Positions 48,208 through 55,991 of a stretch of DNA of 64,000 nucleotides are shown in pieces. The position numbers and the translations under genes were made by a program. The first letter of the stretch is position 1. The number at the start of each line of letters is the position of its first letter. The stretch comes from Opitutaceae bacterium. Its GTDB lineage: Bacteria; Verrucomicrobiota; Verrucomicrobiia; Opitutales; Opitutaceae. The notes under the pieces were generated by a model. The model was not told the origin of the DNA. It searched no databases and saw nothing but the letters and a program-made list of their open reading frames with translations. The stretch is taken from positions 1 to 64,000 of the forward strand of contig JADJTK010000006.1 of NCBI GenBank assembly GCA_016711225.1, in the 5' to 3' direction.

Positions 48208-48480
48208 CACCGGGGGGCCGGGGCCGCCCGTTTTCGGGCCCGCTGCAAGGTCATCACCATCTACCGAGTCCGCCCTCCCTCAGCGGGCCGACGAACCTCG
48301 CCGCGCCACCGCCGGCGGCTCACCCGGCCGCGCGCGGCGACGGCTGCAGCCGAGAACGGGGCCGCCCCCCAGCCCCCGTCCCCACACTCCAATCGCATCC
48401 GCTCGCCGGTCGTCCCGCCGAGAAAAATCGTCCCCACCGGGGCGGCGCACATTTCCGCGACCAACTTGTTAAAAGGGGCC

Positions 48481-48508
48481 TTGACAGACCAACAGCCACT
48501 CCTACGGT
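48481..48508 (+). promoter_or_regulatory. Candidate sigma-70 promoter for tRNA-Asp
   Basis: TTGACA at 48481-48486 is a perfect -35, and TACGGT at 48503-48508 a fair -10, with 16 bases between. The tRNA starts 21 bases after the -10. Confidence 0.55.
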
Positions 48509-48528
48509 CGCGCCTCTTTCGTCACCAC

Positions 48529-48605
48529 GGGGTGGTAGCTCAGTTGGTTAGAGCGTCTGCCTGTCACGCAGAAGGTCGCGGGTTCGAGTCCCGTCCATCC
48601 CGCCA
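48529..48605 (+). tRNA. tRNA-Asp (GTC)
   Basis: 77 bases with encoded CCA. Acceptor stem GGGGTGG / CCATCCC (one G-T), D arm GTAGCTCAGTTGGTTAGAGC, and anticodon arm TCTGC-CTGTCAC-GCAGA (anticodon GTC). T arm CGGGTTCGAGTCCCG, discriminator G73. All features fit aspartate tRNA. Confidence 0.97.
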
Positions 48606-48612
48606 GTTTAGA

Positions 48613-48643
48613 GAGGCCGCTTTCTTCGGAAAGCGGCCTTTTC
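48613..48643 (+). terminator. Rho-independent terminator after tRNA-Asp
   Basis: AGGCCGCTTTC, TTCG, GAAAGCGGCCTT then TTCT: ten or more paired bases closed by a stable TTCG tetraloop, with a T-rich tail, eight bases past the CCA. Confidence 0.9.
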
Positions 48644-48797
48644 TCTGCCCAGCCCACGACAGCTCACGTGGCAAAGCCCGGCTCGGCGGTTTTGGCCGGG
48701 ACCCGGCCAGGCCTCCATCCCCACCGACCCAAGCTCCGAGCGGCCAGGACTTCCTGAGTTGGCAACACCGTCCCCTCACCCAAGTGTCGCCCGTTTA

Positions 48798-49967
48798 ATG
48801 ACCACGCCCGCCCCCGAGATCTCCATCGTTCTTCCGTGCCTCAACGAGGCGCGCACACTCGCCGCCTGCTTGGATGAGATCTCCGCCGCGCTCAAGGCCC
48901 ACCACATCGATGGCGAAATCGTCGTGGCCGACAACGGCAGCACCGACGGCTCGCAGGCAATCGCCACCGGGCACGGTGCCCGGCTCGTGCCCGTCGCCGC
49001 CAAGGGCTACGGCAACGCGCTGCGCGGCGGTTTCGCCGCCGCGCGCGGTCGCTACATCCTCATGGGCGACGCCGACGGCAGCTACGAATTCGGCCACCTC
49101 CCACGTTTTCTCGCGCGCCTGCGCGCCGGCGTCGATTTGGTAATGGGCAACCGTTTCGCCGGCGGCGTGCAGCCCGGCGCGATGCCGTGGAAGAACCGCT
49201 ACATCGGCAACCCGATCCTCTCCTCGCTCGGCGGACTGTTCTTCCGCACCGGTATCCACGACTTTCACTGCGGCCTGCGCGCTTTCTCCGCCGAGGCCTT
49301 CCGCAAGATGGACCTGCGCACCACCGGCATGGAGCTGGCCTCCGAAATGGTCATCAAGGCCAAGCTCCTCGGCCTGCGCCTCGAGGAGGTGCCCACCGTG
49401 CTCCGCCCCGACGGCCGCGATCGCCCGCCGCACCTGCGCCCGTGGCGGGACGGTTGGCGCCACCTGCGGTTCATGCTGCTCTTCAGCCCGCGTTGGCTCT
49501 TCCTGCTCCCCGGCCTCGCCCTCATGCTGGGCGGGGGTGCCGCGATGGCAGTGCTGCTGCGGGGACCGTTGGCCCTCGGCGGCGTGGTATTCGACGTGCA
49601 CACGCTCCTCTTCGCCGCCTTCGCCATCCTCCTCGGCTTCCAAGCCGTCTCGTTTGCCGGGCTGGCGAAGTTCTTCGCCATCCGCGCCGGCTTGCGTGCC
49701 CCGGACGAGCGGTTCGAAAGAATGTCCCGCGCCGCCACGCTCGAGGCAGGCCTGATCCTCGGCGCCGCGCTTGCCCTTGGCGGCCTCGCGCTGTCCGCCA
49801 GTGCCGTTTGGATCTGGGGACGCCACGATTTCGGCGATCTTTCGCCGCAGGCGATGCTGCGGCTGGTCATCCCCGGAGCGCTCGCGCTAACCCTCGGCTG
49901 CCAGGTGGCGCTCACCAGTCTGTTCCTCGGCGTCCTCCGCCTGGATACCCGGGAGGACCGCACATGA
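48798..49967 (+). CDS. GT2-family glycosyltransferase with C-terminal membrane helices
   Basis: A 389-residue protein from the ATG at 48798. The GT-A domain starts ISIVLPCLNEARTLAACLDE and has the nucleotide-metal DxD in MGDADGSYEF, then FHCGLRAFSAEAFRKMDLRT. About four helices follow (WLFLLPGLALMLGGGAAMA and others). It resembles dolichol-phosphate mannosyl/glucosyl transferases of the DPM1/GtrB group, which move a sugar from a nucleotide donor to polyprenyl phosphate. Its stop overlaps the start of the 559-residue membrane protein (ATGA, 49964-49967), so the two are translationally coupled and likely work together on a lipid-linked sugar. Confidence 0.9.
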   Translation: MTTPAPEISIVLPCLNEARTLAACLDEISAALKAHHIDGEIVVADNGSTDGSQAIATGHGARLVPVAAKGYGNALRGGFAAARGRYILMGDADGSYEFGHLPRFLARLRAGVDLVMGNRFAGGVQPGAMPWKNRYIGNPILSSLGGLFFRTGIHDFHCGLRAFSAEAFRKMDLRTTGMELASEMVIKAKLLGLRLEEVPTVLRPDGRDRPPHLRPWRDGWRHLRFMLLFSPRWLFLLPGLALMLGGGAAMAVLLRGPLALGGVVFDVHTLLFAAFAILLGFQAVSFAGLAKFFAIRAGLRAPDERFERMSRAATLEAGLILGAALALGGLALSASAVWIWGRHDFGDLSPQAMLRLVIPGALALTLGCQVALTSLFLGVLRLDTREDRT

Positions 49968-51643
49968 GCGACCCCGCCCACCGCGCACGCCTCTGGTTCT
50001 GGGCCGCGTTGGCGCTCACCGCGCTCAAGCTCTGGCTCACCGACGCCCAGCCCATCACCGGGATGGGGGACCTCAAGCACGACGACGTGCTCTTCTTGTC
50101 CCTGGGGGAGTCCATTCTCCACGGCAACTGGCTCGGCGCCTACGACAACCTCACGCTGGCCAAGGGGCCCTTCTTCCCGCTCCTGATCGCCGCCACCCGA
50201 ATCGTCGGGATCCCCCTCTTTCTCGCGCAGCAACTGCTCTACGCCGGAGCCTGCGCCGCCCTGGTGCGCGCCTGCCGCCCGGCCATCGCTTCCGCTGGCG
50301 CGCGTTTCGCCTTCTATGCACTGCTGCTTTGGAATCCGGCCTCGTTCGACACCGCCAACCTCAGCCGGGTGCTACGCCAGCACAGCTATGCCTCGCTGGG
50401 GCTGATGGTCTTCGCGGGAATCGTCGCGCTCTATTTCCGCCGGCGCGAGAACGCCGCCCGCCAGATCCCTTGGGCCCTGCTGCTCGGATTCTCGTTCAGC
50501 GCGTTCTATCTTACCCGGGAGGATACGATCTGGATCATCCCCAGCCTCGTCCTGCTCGCCGGGTCGATCCTTTTCGTGGCGCGGCGCGAGTCGCGCGCGC
50601 TGCTGGTACGTTCCAGCGCCCTGCTCGCCACCGCGGCCTGTTGCGCCTTGCTGCCCATCCTCGGCGTCTGCGCGCTCAACGCCCATTACTATGGCTGGTT
50701 CGGGACGGTCGAGTTTCGCGATCCAGCTTTCAATGACGCCTACGGTGCGCTGATTCGCGTCCGTGTCGGTCCCGAGATCCCTGCGGTGCCCGTGACCCGC
50801 CAAACCCGCGAAGCGCTCTACGCGATCAGTCCGACCTTCGCCCAGCTGCGTCCCCACCTCGACGGCGACATCGGCCGCAACTGGGCCGCGTGTTCCGCCC
50901 ACGTCACCGGCCTGCCAGCCGCCGAACGCCAGATCGGCGGCAGCTGGTTCATGTGGGCACTACGCGATGCGGTGTTGGCCGCCGGCCAAGCGCACAACTA
51001 CGCCGAGGCGCATGCTTTCTATCGCGCGATGGCCGACGAGATCAATGCCGCCTGCGACGCCGGCCGGCTTCCCTGTGGCCCCCGGCGCAGCGGCTTCCTC
51101 CCCCGCTGGCAGGACGGCCAGAAGACCGCCGTGCTCAAGGCCCTTCCAACGTTCGCGGATTACGTCGTCACTTTTCGCAATTTCAGCGCCTACTCCCCTC
51201 CCAGCGTCGGCGACCCCGCCTCCTTGGCCCTGTTCCGGCGCATGACTGGTGGCAAGCTCGCCCCCATGATCGAGGACCCGGACCCGATGCAGCCGTTGCC
51301 GCTGTCCGGATTCCGTATTCGTACGCTCCAAAAAGCCGGCAAGTTCCTCCGCCATTTCCTGTTCTGGCTCTTCATCGGCGCGCAGATCTGCGCGTTCGTG
51401 CGCGTCGCGCAGTGCATCGCCCGGCGTCAATGGACCTACCCGCTCACGCTCGCTGCGGCAGCTTGGGGCGGCGCGCTCGCCTACCTCGTGATCCTGGCGA
51501 TCCTCCATGTGACCTCGTTTCCCGTCCTCGCGATCGCCTACTGCGCCTCCACCTATCCCTTGGTCCTGCTCTTTGTCGCCGCCACGGCCTGGGATGCCTG
51601 CACCGCCTGGATGCCGGCTCCAAGACCCGAAGCCGCGAAGTAG
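49964..51643 (+). CDS. Large polytopic membrane protein coupled to the GT2 gene
   Basis: 559 residues with about 10 hydrophobic helices (LALTALKLWLT, FFPLLIAATRIVGIPLFLAQ, AFYALLLWNPASF, YLVILAILHVTSFPVLAIAY). Early ITGMGDLKHDDVLFLSLGES has the acidic pair (DD) in the first extracytoplasmic loop as in GT-C enzymes that use lipid-phosphate sugars. A soluble central part of about 200 residues (residues 230-450) contains TRQTREALYAISPTF and GGSWFMWALRDAVLAAGQAH. Coupling to the GT2 suggests it uses the lipid-linked sugar made by its partner. The acceptor is unknown and the GT-C label is inference. Confidence 0.78.
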   Translation: MSDPAHRARLWFWAALALTALKLWLTDAQPITGMGDLKHDDVLFLSLGESILHGNWLGAYDNLTLAKGPFFPLLIAATRIVGIPLFLAQQLLYAGACAALVRACRPAIASAGARFAFYALLLWNPASFDTANLSRVLRQHSYASLGLMVFAGIVALYFRRRENAARQIPWALLLGFSFSAFYLTREDTIWIIPSLVLLAGSILFVARRESRALLVRSSALLATAACCALLPILGVCALNAHYYGWFGTVEFRDPAFNDAYGALIRVRVGPEIPAVPVTRQTREALYAISPTFAQLRPHLDGDIGRNWAACSAHVTGLPAAERQIGGSWFMWALRDAVLAAGQAHNYAEAHAFYRAMADEINAACDAGRLPCGPRRSGFLPRWQDGQKTAVLKALPTFADYVVTFRNFSAYSPPSVGDPASLALFRRMTGGKLAPMIEDPDPMQPLPLSGFRIRTLQKAGKFLRHFLFWLFIGAQICAFVRVAQCIARRQWTYPLTLAAAAWGGALAYLVILAILHVTSFPVLAIAYCASTYPLVLLFVAATAWDACTAWMPAPRPEAAK

Positions 51644-51675
51644 GGCAACGCTCCAGACGGCGGGGTGAGGCGCCG

Positions 51676-52341
51676 TCAAAACAGCTCGCCCTGCTGCATC
51701 GCCTCGCGGCGCACCGGATCGAGTGCGCTGAGTTGGATCAACCACGAAAGCGTCGCGCCGGCGAATTCCGGGCGCCGCAACGCCGTGCGCAGCAGCAACG
51801 CCGAGGCCAGCGCATCGAACAGCGCGGCATGGTAACGCCGCCGCTCCGGCGGACAGTGCAGCGCCGCCAGCGCCGCCAGTTCCTCGGCGAGTGCGAAGCG
51901 CGTCACCAGTTCCTCGAGCTTCGCGGACTCGATGCCCTGAAAGAGCTGCGGGATCAGGCGGCCGGTGTCGATCCACGGCCCCCAGTCGTTGGTCGTGCGC
52001 TCGGATCGAACAAAATCGGGCGACTGCCGGGCGTACGGCCACACGGACTTGAGTAGACCGTTCTCCGTGCCCGCGAAATGCGCGGCCAGCGGCCCACGCT
52101 GCCTCCAGCCGGCGAAAAGCTCCCAGTCATCGGCCAGCGGGGCGGCCCCGGCCGTGGCCGCGGCATCAAGCCCGTGCACCGCAGTATCCGATGCCCGGAT
52201 CGGGCCGCGCGGCCGGCACAGGCGCGTGGCGGTGGCCGTCACCTGCCCACCCAGCAGCACCGCCACGCCATACTCCACCACTCCGGCGGCATGGCTGCCC
52301 TCGAAGTCGAGGAAGTGGATAGGGGCCTCGGTCCAGTGCAT
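51676..52341 (-). CDS. DEDD-family 3'-5' exonuclease-like protein
   Basis: 221 residues from the ATG at 52341. IHFLDFEGSHAAGVVEYGVA gives the first acidic pair (D-x-E) of DnaQ/RNase T exonucleases, and GPLAAHFAGTENGLLKSVWP the middle H-F-x-x-x-E/N helix. WIDTGRLIPQLFQGIE and ERRRYHAALFDALASALLL supply the H-x-x-x-x-D of the third motif (YHAALFDA). All four acidic positions and the histidine can be placed. It may proofread, repair or process RNA. It is divergent from the HisN-like gene at 52673. Confidence 0.82.
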   Translation of the reverse strand: MHWTEAPIHFLDFEGSHAAGVVEYGVAVLLGGQVTATATRLCRPRGPIRASDTAVHGLDAAATAGAAPLADDWELFAGWRQRGPLAAHFAGTENGLLKSVWPYARQSPDFVRSERTTNDWGPWIDTGRLIPQLFQGIESAKLEELVTRFALAEELAALAALHCPPERRRYHAALFDALASALLLRTALRRPEFAGATLSWLIQLSALDPVRREAMQQGELF

Positions 52342-52672
52342 GCCCGGGATGCAAACCGGCGCCGCACGCGCTGCACACCAAAATCGGCGGGCCGCCCGGA
52401 GCTCTCCCCGGAAGACAACGATGGACGCCGATCGGCGCCGCCTCGATCCAAGGAGCGAGGCGCGAAGCAGCCAGTCACACTTCGTGGCACCCGCCTCCGT
52501 GCCGGCAAAATCCGATCCCGCAGGCACAGAGGCCTACGCCACGCCTTGGAGACGCCCCACCACCCGGGCCATCGGCCGCCATAGTCTCTTCCTTCGTCTC
52601 CTTCGTTACCTTCTGTCGTCGGTCCGTTGTTTTTGGGTGAACTCCGCCGATAGACCCGGCAACCTCCGCACC
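52342..52672. other. 331-base divergent intergenic region
   Basis: Between the exonuclease start and the HisN-like start. I see no gene. Promoters for both neighbours must lie here, but no clean -35/-10 pair stands out. Confidence 0.5.
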
Positions 52673-53437
52673 GTGGACCTCGCACCCTATCGCGCCTTCC
52701 TGCACGAACTCGCCACCTCCAGCGGCGACTTCATCCGCCCGCTCTTTGGCAGCCACGAGGTGGCCATCGAGCTCAAAGCCGACCAGACTCCGGTGACCGC
52801 CGCCGACCGCGGTGCCGAAGAGCTCATGCGGGCGATGATCGCCCAGCGCTTCCCCAGCCACGGCGTGCTGGGCGAGGAGTACGGTAGCGACCGCGCCGAC
52901 GCCGAATTCGTGTGGGTGCTCGATCCGATCGACGGAACCAAGAGCTTCGCCAGCGCCTGCCCGCTCTTCGGCACGCTCATCGCCCTGCTCCACTGCGGCC
53001 AGCCGGTGCTCGGTTGCATCCACCAACCGGTATTGCGCCAGCTTGTGGTCGGCGACGGTACGACCACCACGCTCAACGGCAAGTCTGTCCGCCTGCGCGA
53101 TCCGGCGGGCCTGGCCGCCGCCACGCTGCTGGTCACCGACACCCTCGATGTGCCACGCCACCAGAGCGCCGCCGGCTGGGACGCGCTTTGTGGCGGTGTC
53201 CGCATGGTGCGCACCTGGGGCGACTGTTACGGCTACCTCCTGCTCGCCACCGGCTGGGCCGACATCATGGGCGACCCAATCATGAATCCCTGGGACATCG
53301 CCGCGCTCGTGCCCGTTATTAACGGGGCCGGCGGGGTGATCACCGACTGGCAAGGAGATGAGCCGATGGGCGCCACCTCGATTCTCGCCGCGCATCCGAA
53401 ACTCCACGCCGAGGTGCTGCGCACGCTCAATCCGTAG
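52673..53437 (+). CDS. Inositol monophosphatase-family protein, histidinol-phosphatase-like
   Basis: 254 residues beginning with GTG at 52673. FKADQTPVTAADRG-type start (ELKADQTPVTAADRGAEELM), HGVLGEEYGSD (Glu of the metal site), WVLDPIDGTKSFASACPLFG (the D-P-I-D-G-T-K-S/N-F signature) and GDPIMNPWDIAALVPVINGA (W-D-x-A-A). The G-T-K-S-F form is typical of the HisN-type histidinol-phosphate phosphatases rather than the inositol enzymes. It hydrolyses a small phosphate ester with Mg. No other his genes are nearby. The exact substrate is inferred. Confidence 0.88.
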   Translation: MDLAPYRAFLHELATSSGDFIRPLFGSHEVAIELKADQTPVTAADRGAEELMRAMIAQRFPSHGVLGEEYGSDRADAEFVWVLDPIDGTKSFASACPLFGTLIALLHCGQPVLGCIHQPVLRQLVVGDGTTTTLNGKSVRLRDPAGLAAATLLVTDTLDVPRHQSAAGWDALCGGVRMVRTWGDCYGYLLLATGWADIMGDPIMNPWDIAALVPVINGAGGVITDWQGDEPMGATSILAAHPKLHAEVLRTLNP

Positions 53438-53458
53438 ACGCGCGCCGCGACGGCGCGC

Positions 53459-53546
53459 AAGTGACAAGGCTCAAGTGACAAGTGCCAAGGTTGAGGATCT
53501 AGATACTCCTCCACTTGTCACTTGGAATTTGATCCTTGATCCTTCT
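53459..53546. repeat. CAAGTGACAAG-type imperfect hairpin element
   Basis: CAAGTGACAAGGCTCAAGTG and GACAAGTGCCAAG form one arm, CACTTGTCACTTGGAATTTG and CCTTGATCCTT the other. The element lies between two same-strand genes. Related copies are at 60553-60676, with one arm at 19141-19170. Confidence 0.65.
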
Positions 53547-53553
53547 CCCCGTC

Positions 53554-54318
53554 ATGCCCTCCCCTTCGCCCCGCTTCTGGGAAGTCTTCTTCGACGTCTA
53601 CGAGGCGATCCCGCGCCAGGGTCCGGGCAGCCGCGACTGCGCCGCCTGCGCGCTCGCGCTCTGCGGACCGCTGCCTTCCGCGCCGACCATTCTCGACCTC
53701 GGCTGCGGCAGCGGGGCGCAGACCCTTCACCTCGCCGAACTGACGAACGGCACGATCACTGCGATCGATAGCCACGCGCCCTTCGTCGTCACCCTTGAAC
53801 GCCACCTCGCCGAGCGCGGGCTCACCGGCCGCGTCGCAGCCCGGGCCGGCAACATGGCCGCGCCGCCCGCCGCCCCCGGCAGCGTCGACCTGATCTGGAG
53901 CGAGGGCGCCGCCTACTTCCTCGGAATCGAGCAAGCCCTGAAACTATGGCACCCGCTCCTGCGCCCCGGCGGGCATCTCGTCTTCACCGAGGCGGTCTGG
54001 CTACGCCCCGATCCGCCGGCAGAAGTTCGCGAGATGTGGGCCAAGGAGTACCCGGCCATGACCGACATCGCCGGCAACCTCGCTCTGGCCACCCGTTGCG
54101 GCTACGAAGTGAGCGGCCATTTCACCCTGCCCGATTCTGCGTGGTGGGACGATTTCTACCACCCGATGGAGCGGCGCATCGCCGCGCTCCGGCCGAAGTA
54201 CGCCGGCGATTCCGAAGCGCTGGGCACCCTCGCTTCCATCGGCGGCGAGATCGAGCTGCACCGCCGTTTCGGCGACACCTACGGCTACGAGTTCATCGTG
54301 CTCCGGCGCGGCAATTGA
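53554..54318 (+). CDS. Class I SAM-dependent methyltransferase
   Basis: 254 residues from the ATG at 53554. Motif I is ILDLGCGSGAQTLHLAELTN, motif II ITAIDSHAPFVVTLERHLAE, and motif IV VDLIWSEGAAYFLGIEQALK. LRPGGHLVFTEAVWLRPDPP is the strand-loop before the variable C-terminal half with TLPDSAWWDDFYHPME. Many similar proteins methylate quinones, small molecules or peptides; the substrate is not deducible. It follows HisN with a hairpin repeat in the gap. Confidence 0.88.
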   Translation: MPSPSPRFWEVFFDVYEAIPRQGPGSRDCAACALALCGPLPSAPTILDLGCGSGAQTLHLAELTNGTITAIDSHAPFVVTLERHLAERGLTGRVAARAGNMAAPPAAPGSVDLIWSEGAAYFLGIEQALKLWHPLLRPGGHLVFTEAVWLRPDPPAEVREMWAKEYPAMTDIAGNLALATRCGYEVSGHFTLPDSAWWDDFYHPMERRIAALRPKYAGDSEALGTLASIGGEIELHRRFGDTYGYEFIVLRRGN

Positions 54319-54845
54319 GCCGTGAACAGGCAATTGATCTATAAGGGCGTCGCTTGCCGCCGCCCGTTGGGCGGGGTGTATGCCAGCAGGCCGCAAAGAG
54401 ACCGGGCTGCGGTGAGGGACGCCCGTGCGCGCACCTGCGGGGCTCAATCCGACTAGCGCTTAACTCGAGCTGAACCAAAGCGCCATAGTTGAGCCGCCAG
54501 CGCTCCGGCAGGATGCGCCGCGAAGGGTTGCATCCGCGACACCGACGAGCTGTCCCAAGGCCGGACCGCGTGCCTCCGCGCAGCGTCGCCGACAGGGAGC
54601 ATCGTGCGGGATGGGCTGGGTCCGACGGCTCGGCCCACGGCTGAACCGCGCCCGCCCGCGACGCGTGGTGGAATCTTGCCACCGCAGTTGCGAATTCCCC
54701 ACGGCGCCATAATTAGCGGCCCTACCGCCCGCCATTACGACCGCTACTCATAGCATCCCCGCGCCTTACGACCCAAACCACGCTCGCCACCACCCTCTCC
54801 TTCCGCGCGCGGCCCCACGTTCCTACGCACCAACTTCTCGTCGTT
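54319..54845. other. 527-base non-coding region before the RND operon
   Basis: No gene is seen. A weak direct repeat (AGCGCCATAGTTGAGCC at 54479 and GGCGCCATAATTAGCGGCC at 54703) may be regulatory. Very GC-rich otherwise. Confidence 0.5.
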
Positions 54846-55967
54846 ATGCTCAAGAAATTCATCGGTACGCTGCTCGTGTTCGCCGTGCTCGCCGTCGGTC
54901 TCGGCGCGATCAAGGTCGCCCAGATCCAGGAGATGTCTGCCCAGCCGCACGTGATGCCCGCCTCGGCGGTGAGCACGTGCGAGGCCCGGCTCGAGAGCTG
55001 GCGACCGGTGATCAGCAGCATCGCCACCCTCGCCCCAGTCCAAGGGGTAACCATCAGCGCCGATGCCGACGGCCCCGTGGTGAGAATCCTCGTCGAGAAC
55101 GGCGCGTCGGTGCACGCCGGCGACCTGCTCATGGAAATCGACAGCGCGGTCGAGCACGCCCAGCTCCAGGCAGCCGAAGCGCAGCTCGTGCTCGCCCGCC
55201 TCAACGCCCGACGCGCGACCGACCTGCTGGCCCGCAACACCATCAGCCAGTCGGATCTGGACCAGGCCACTGCGCAGCTCAACCAGGCCGAGGGCAGCGT
55301 CGCCGCCCTCAAGGCCACCATCGAGAAGAAGGCGGTGCGCGCTCCATTCGACGGCCGCGCCGGTATCCGGCTCGTCAACCTTGGACAGTTCGTCTCCCGC
55401 GGCCAGGCCCTGGTCCCGCTCCAGAAACTCGACTCGCTCTACGTCAACTTCAAGATCCCGCAGCGTCTGCTCTCCGAGCTGTCCCTGGGCCAGAAGGTGG
55501 CCGTCGCCGTCGATGCCTTCCGCAAGAGCTCCTTCGAAGGCACCGTCACCGCCATCGACTCCGAGGTCGACGCCACCACCCGCAACTTCTCGGTGCAAGC
55601 CCTGCTGGCCAACCCCAAGGAGGAACTACGGCCGGGCATGTTCGCCCAGGTCGAGGTCCAGTTGCCCGCCAACGGTGAGCACATCGTGCTGCCCGCCACC
55701 GCCATCGCCTACGCGCCCTACGGCAACTCCGTGTTCATCGTCGAGAAGATCAAGGGTACGGACGGGGCCGAGTTCACCGGCGTGCGTCAGCAGTTTGTCA
55801 CGGTCGGCGCCACACGGGGCGACCTCATCGCGCTCTCTTCGGGAGTGAAGCCGGGGGAGTCCGTCGTCACCTCGGGGGTCTTCAAGCTGCGCAACGGCAT
55901 GCCCGTCCAGGTCAACAACGCCGTCCAGCCCACCAGCGATCCCTCGCCCACTCCGGCCAACACCTGA
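54846..55967 (+). CDS. RND efflux periplasmic adaptor (membrane fusion protein)
   Basis: 373 residues: membrane anchor at residues 4-20 (FIGTLLVFAVLAVGLGAIKV), lipoyl-like half (ISADADGPVVRILVENGASV), and a coiled-coil hairpin with A-rich helices (AQLQAAEAQLVLARLNARRA, SDLDQATAQLNQAEGSVAAL). The second lipoyl half is KKAVRAPFDGRAGIRLVNLG, then a beta-barrel and membrane-proximal domain. It is an HlyD/AcrA-type adaptor that links the RND pump to an outer-membrane channel. The pump gene follows after 24 bases. No TolC-type gene is in the window. Confidence 0.95.
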   Translation: MLKKFIGTLLVFAVLAVGLGAIKVAQIQEMSAQPHVMPASAVSTCEARLESWRPVISSIATLAPVQGVTISADADGPVVRILVENGASVHAGDLLMEIDSAVEHAQLQAAEAQLVLARLNARRATDLLARNTISQSDLDQATAQLNQAEGSVAALKATIEKKAVRAPFDGRAGIRLVNLGQFVSRGQALVPLQKLDSLYVNFKIPQRLLSELSLGQKVAVAVDAFRKSSFEGTVTAIDSEVDATTRNFSVQALLANPKEELRPGMFAQVEVQLPANGEHIVLPATAIAYAPYGNSVFIVEKIKGTDGAEFTGVRQQFVTVGATRGDLIALSSGVKPGESVVTSGVFKLRNGMPVQVNNAVQPTSDPSPTPANT

Positions 55968-55991
55968 CCCCGGACCCCGAGGAACCCGCCC

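Noticed and set aside
46882..48210. A 442-codon minus-strand frame antisense to pilT.
   Set aside because: It has Glu/Gly/His-rich composition without conserved motifs and lies fully opposite a clear PilT gene. Such mirrors are common in GC-rich DNA.
49187..51643. An 818-codon plus-strand frame covering both the GT2 and the membrane-protein genes.
   Set aside because: Only the part in the frame of the 559-residue membrane protein (start 49964) is real; upstream it reads the GT2 gene in the wrong frame.
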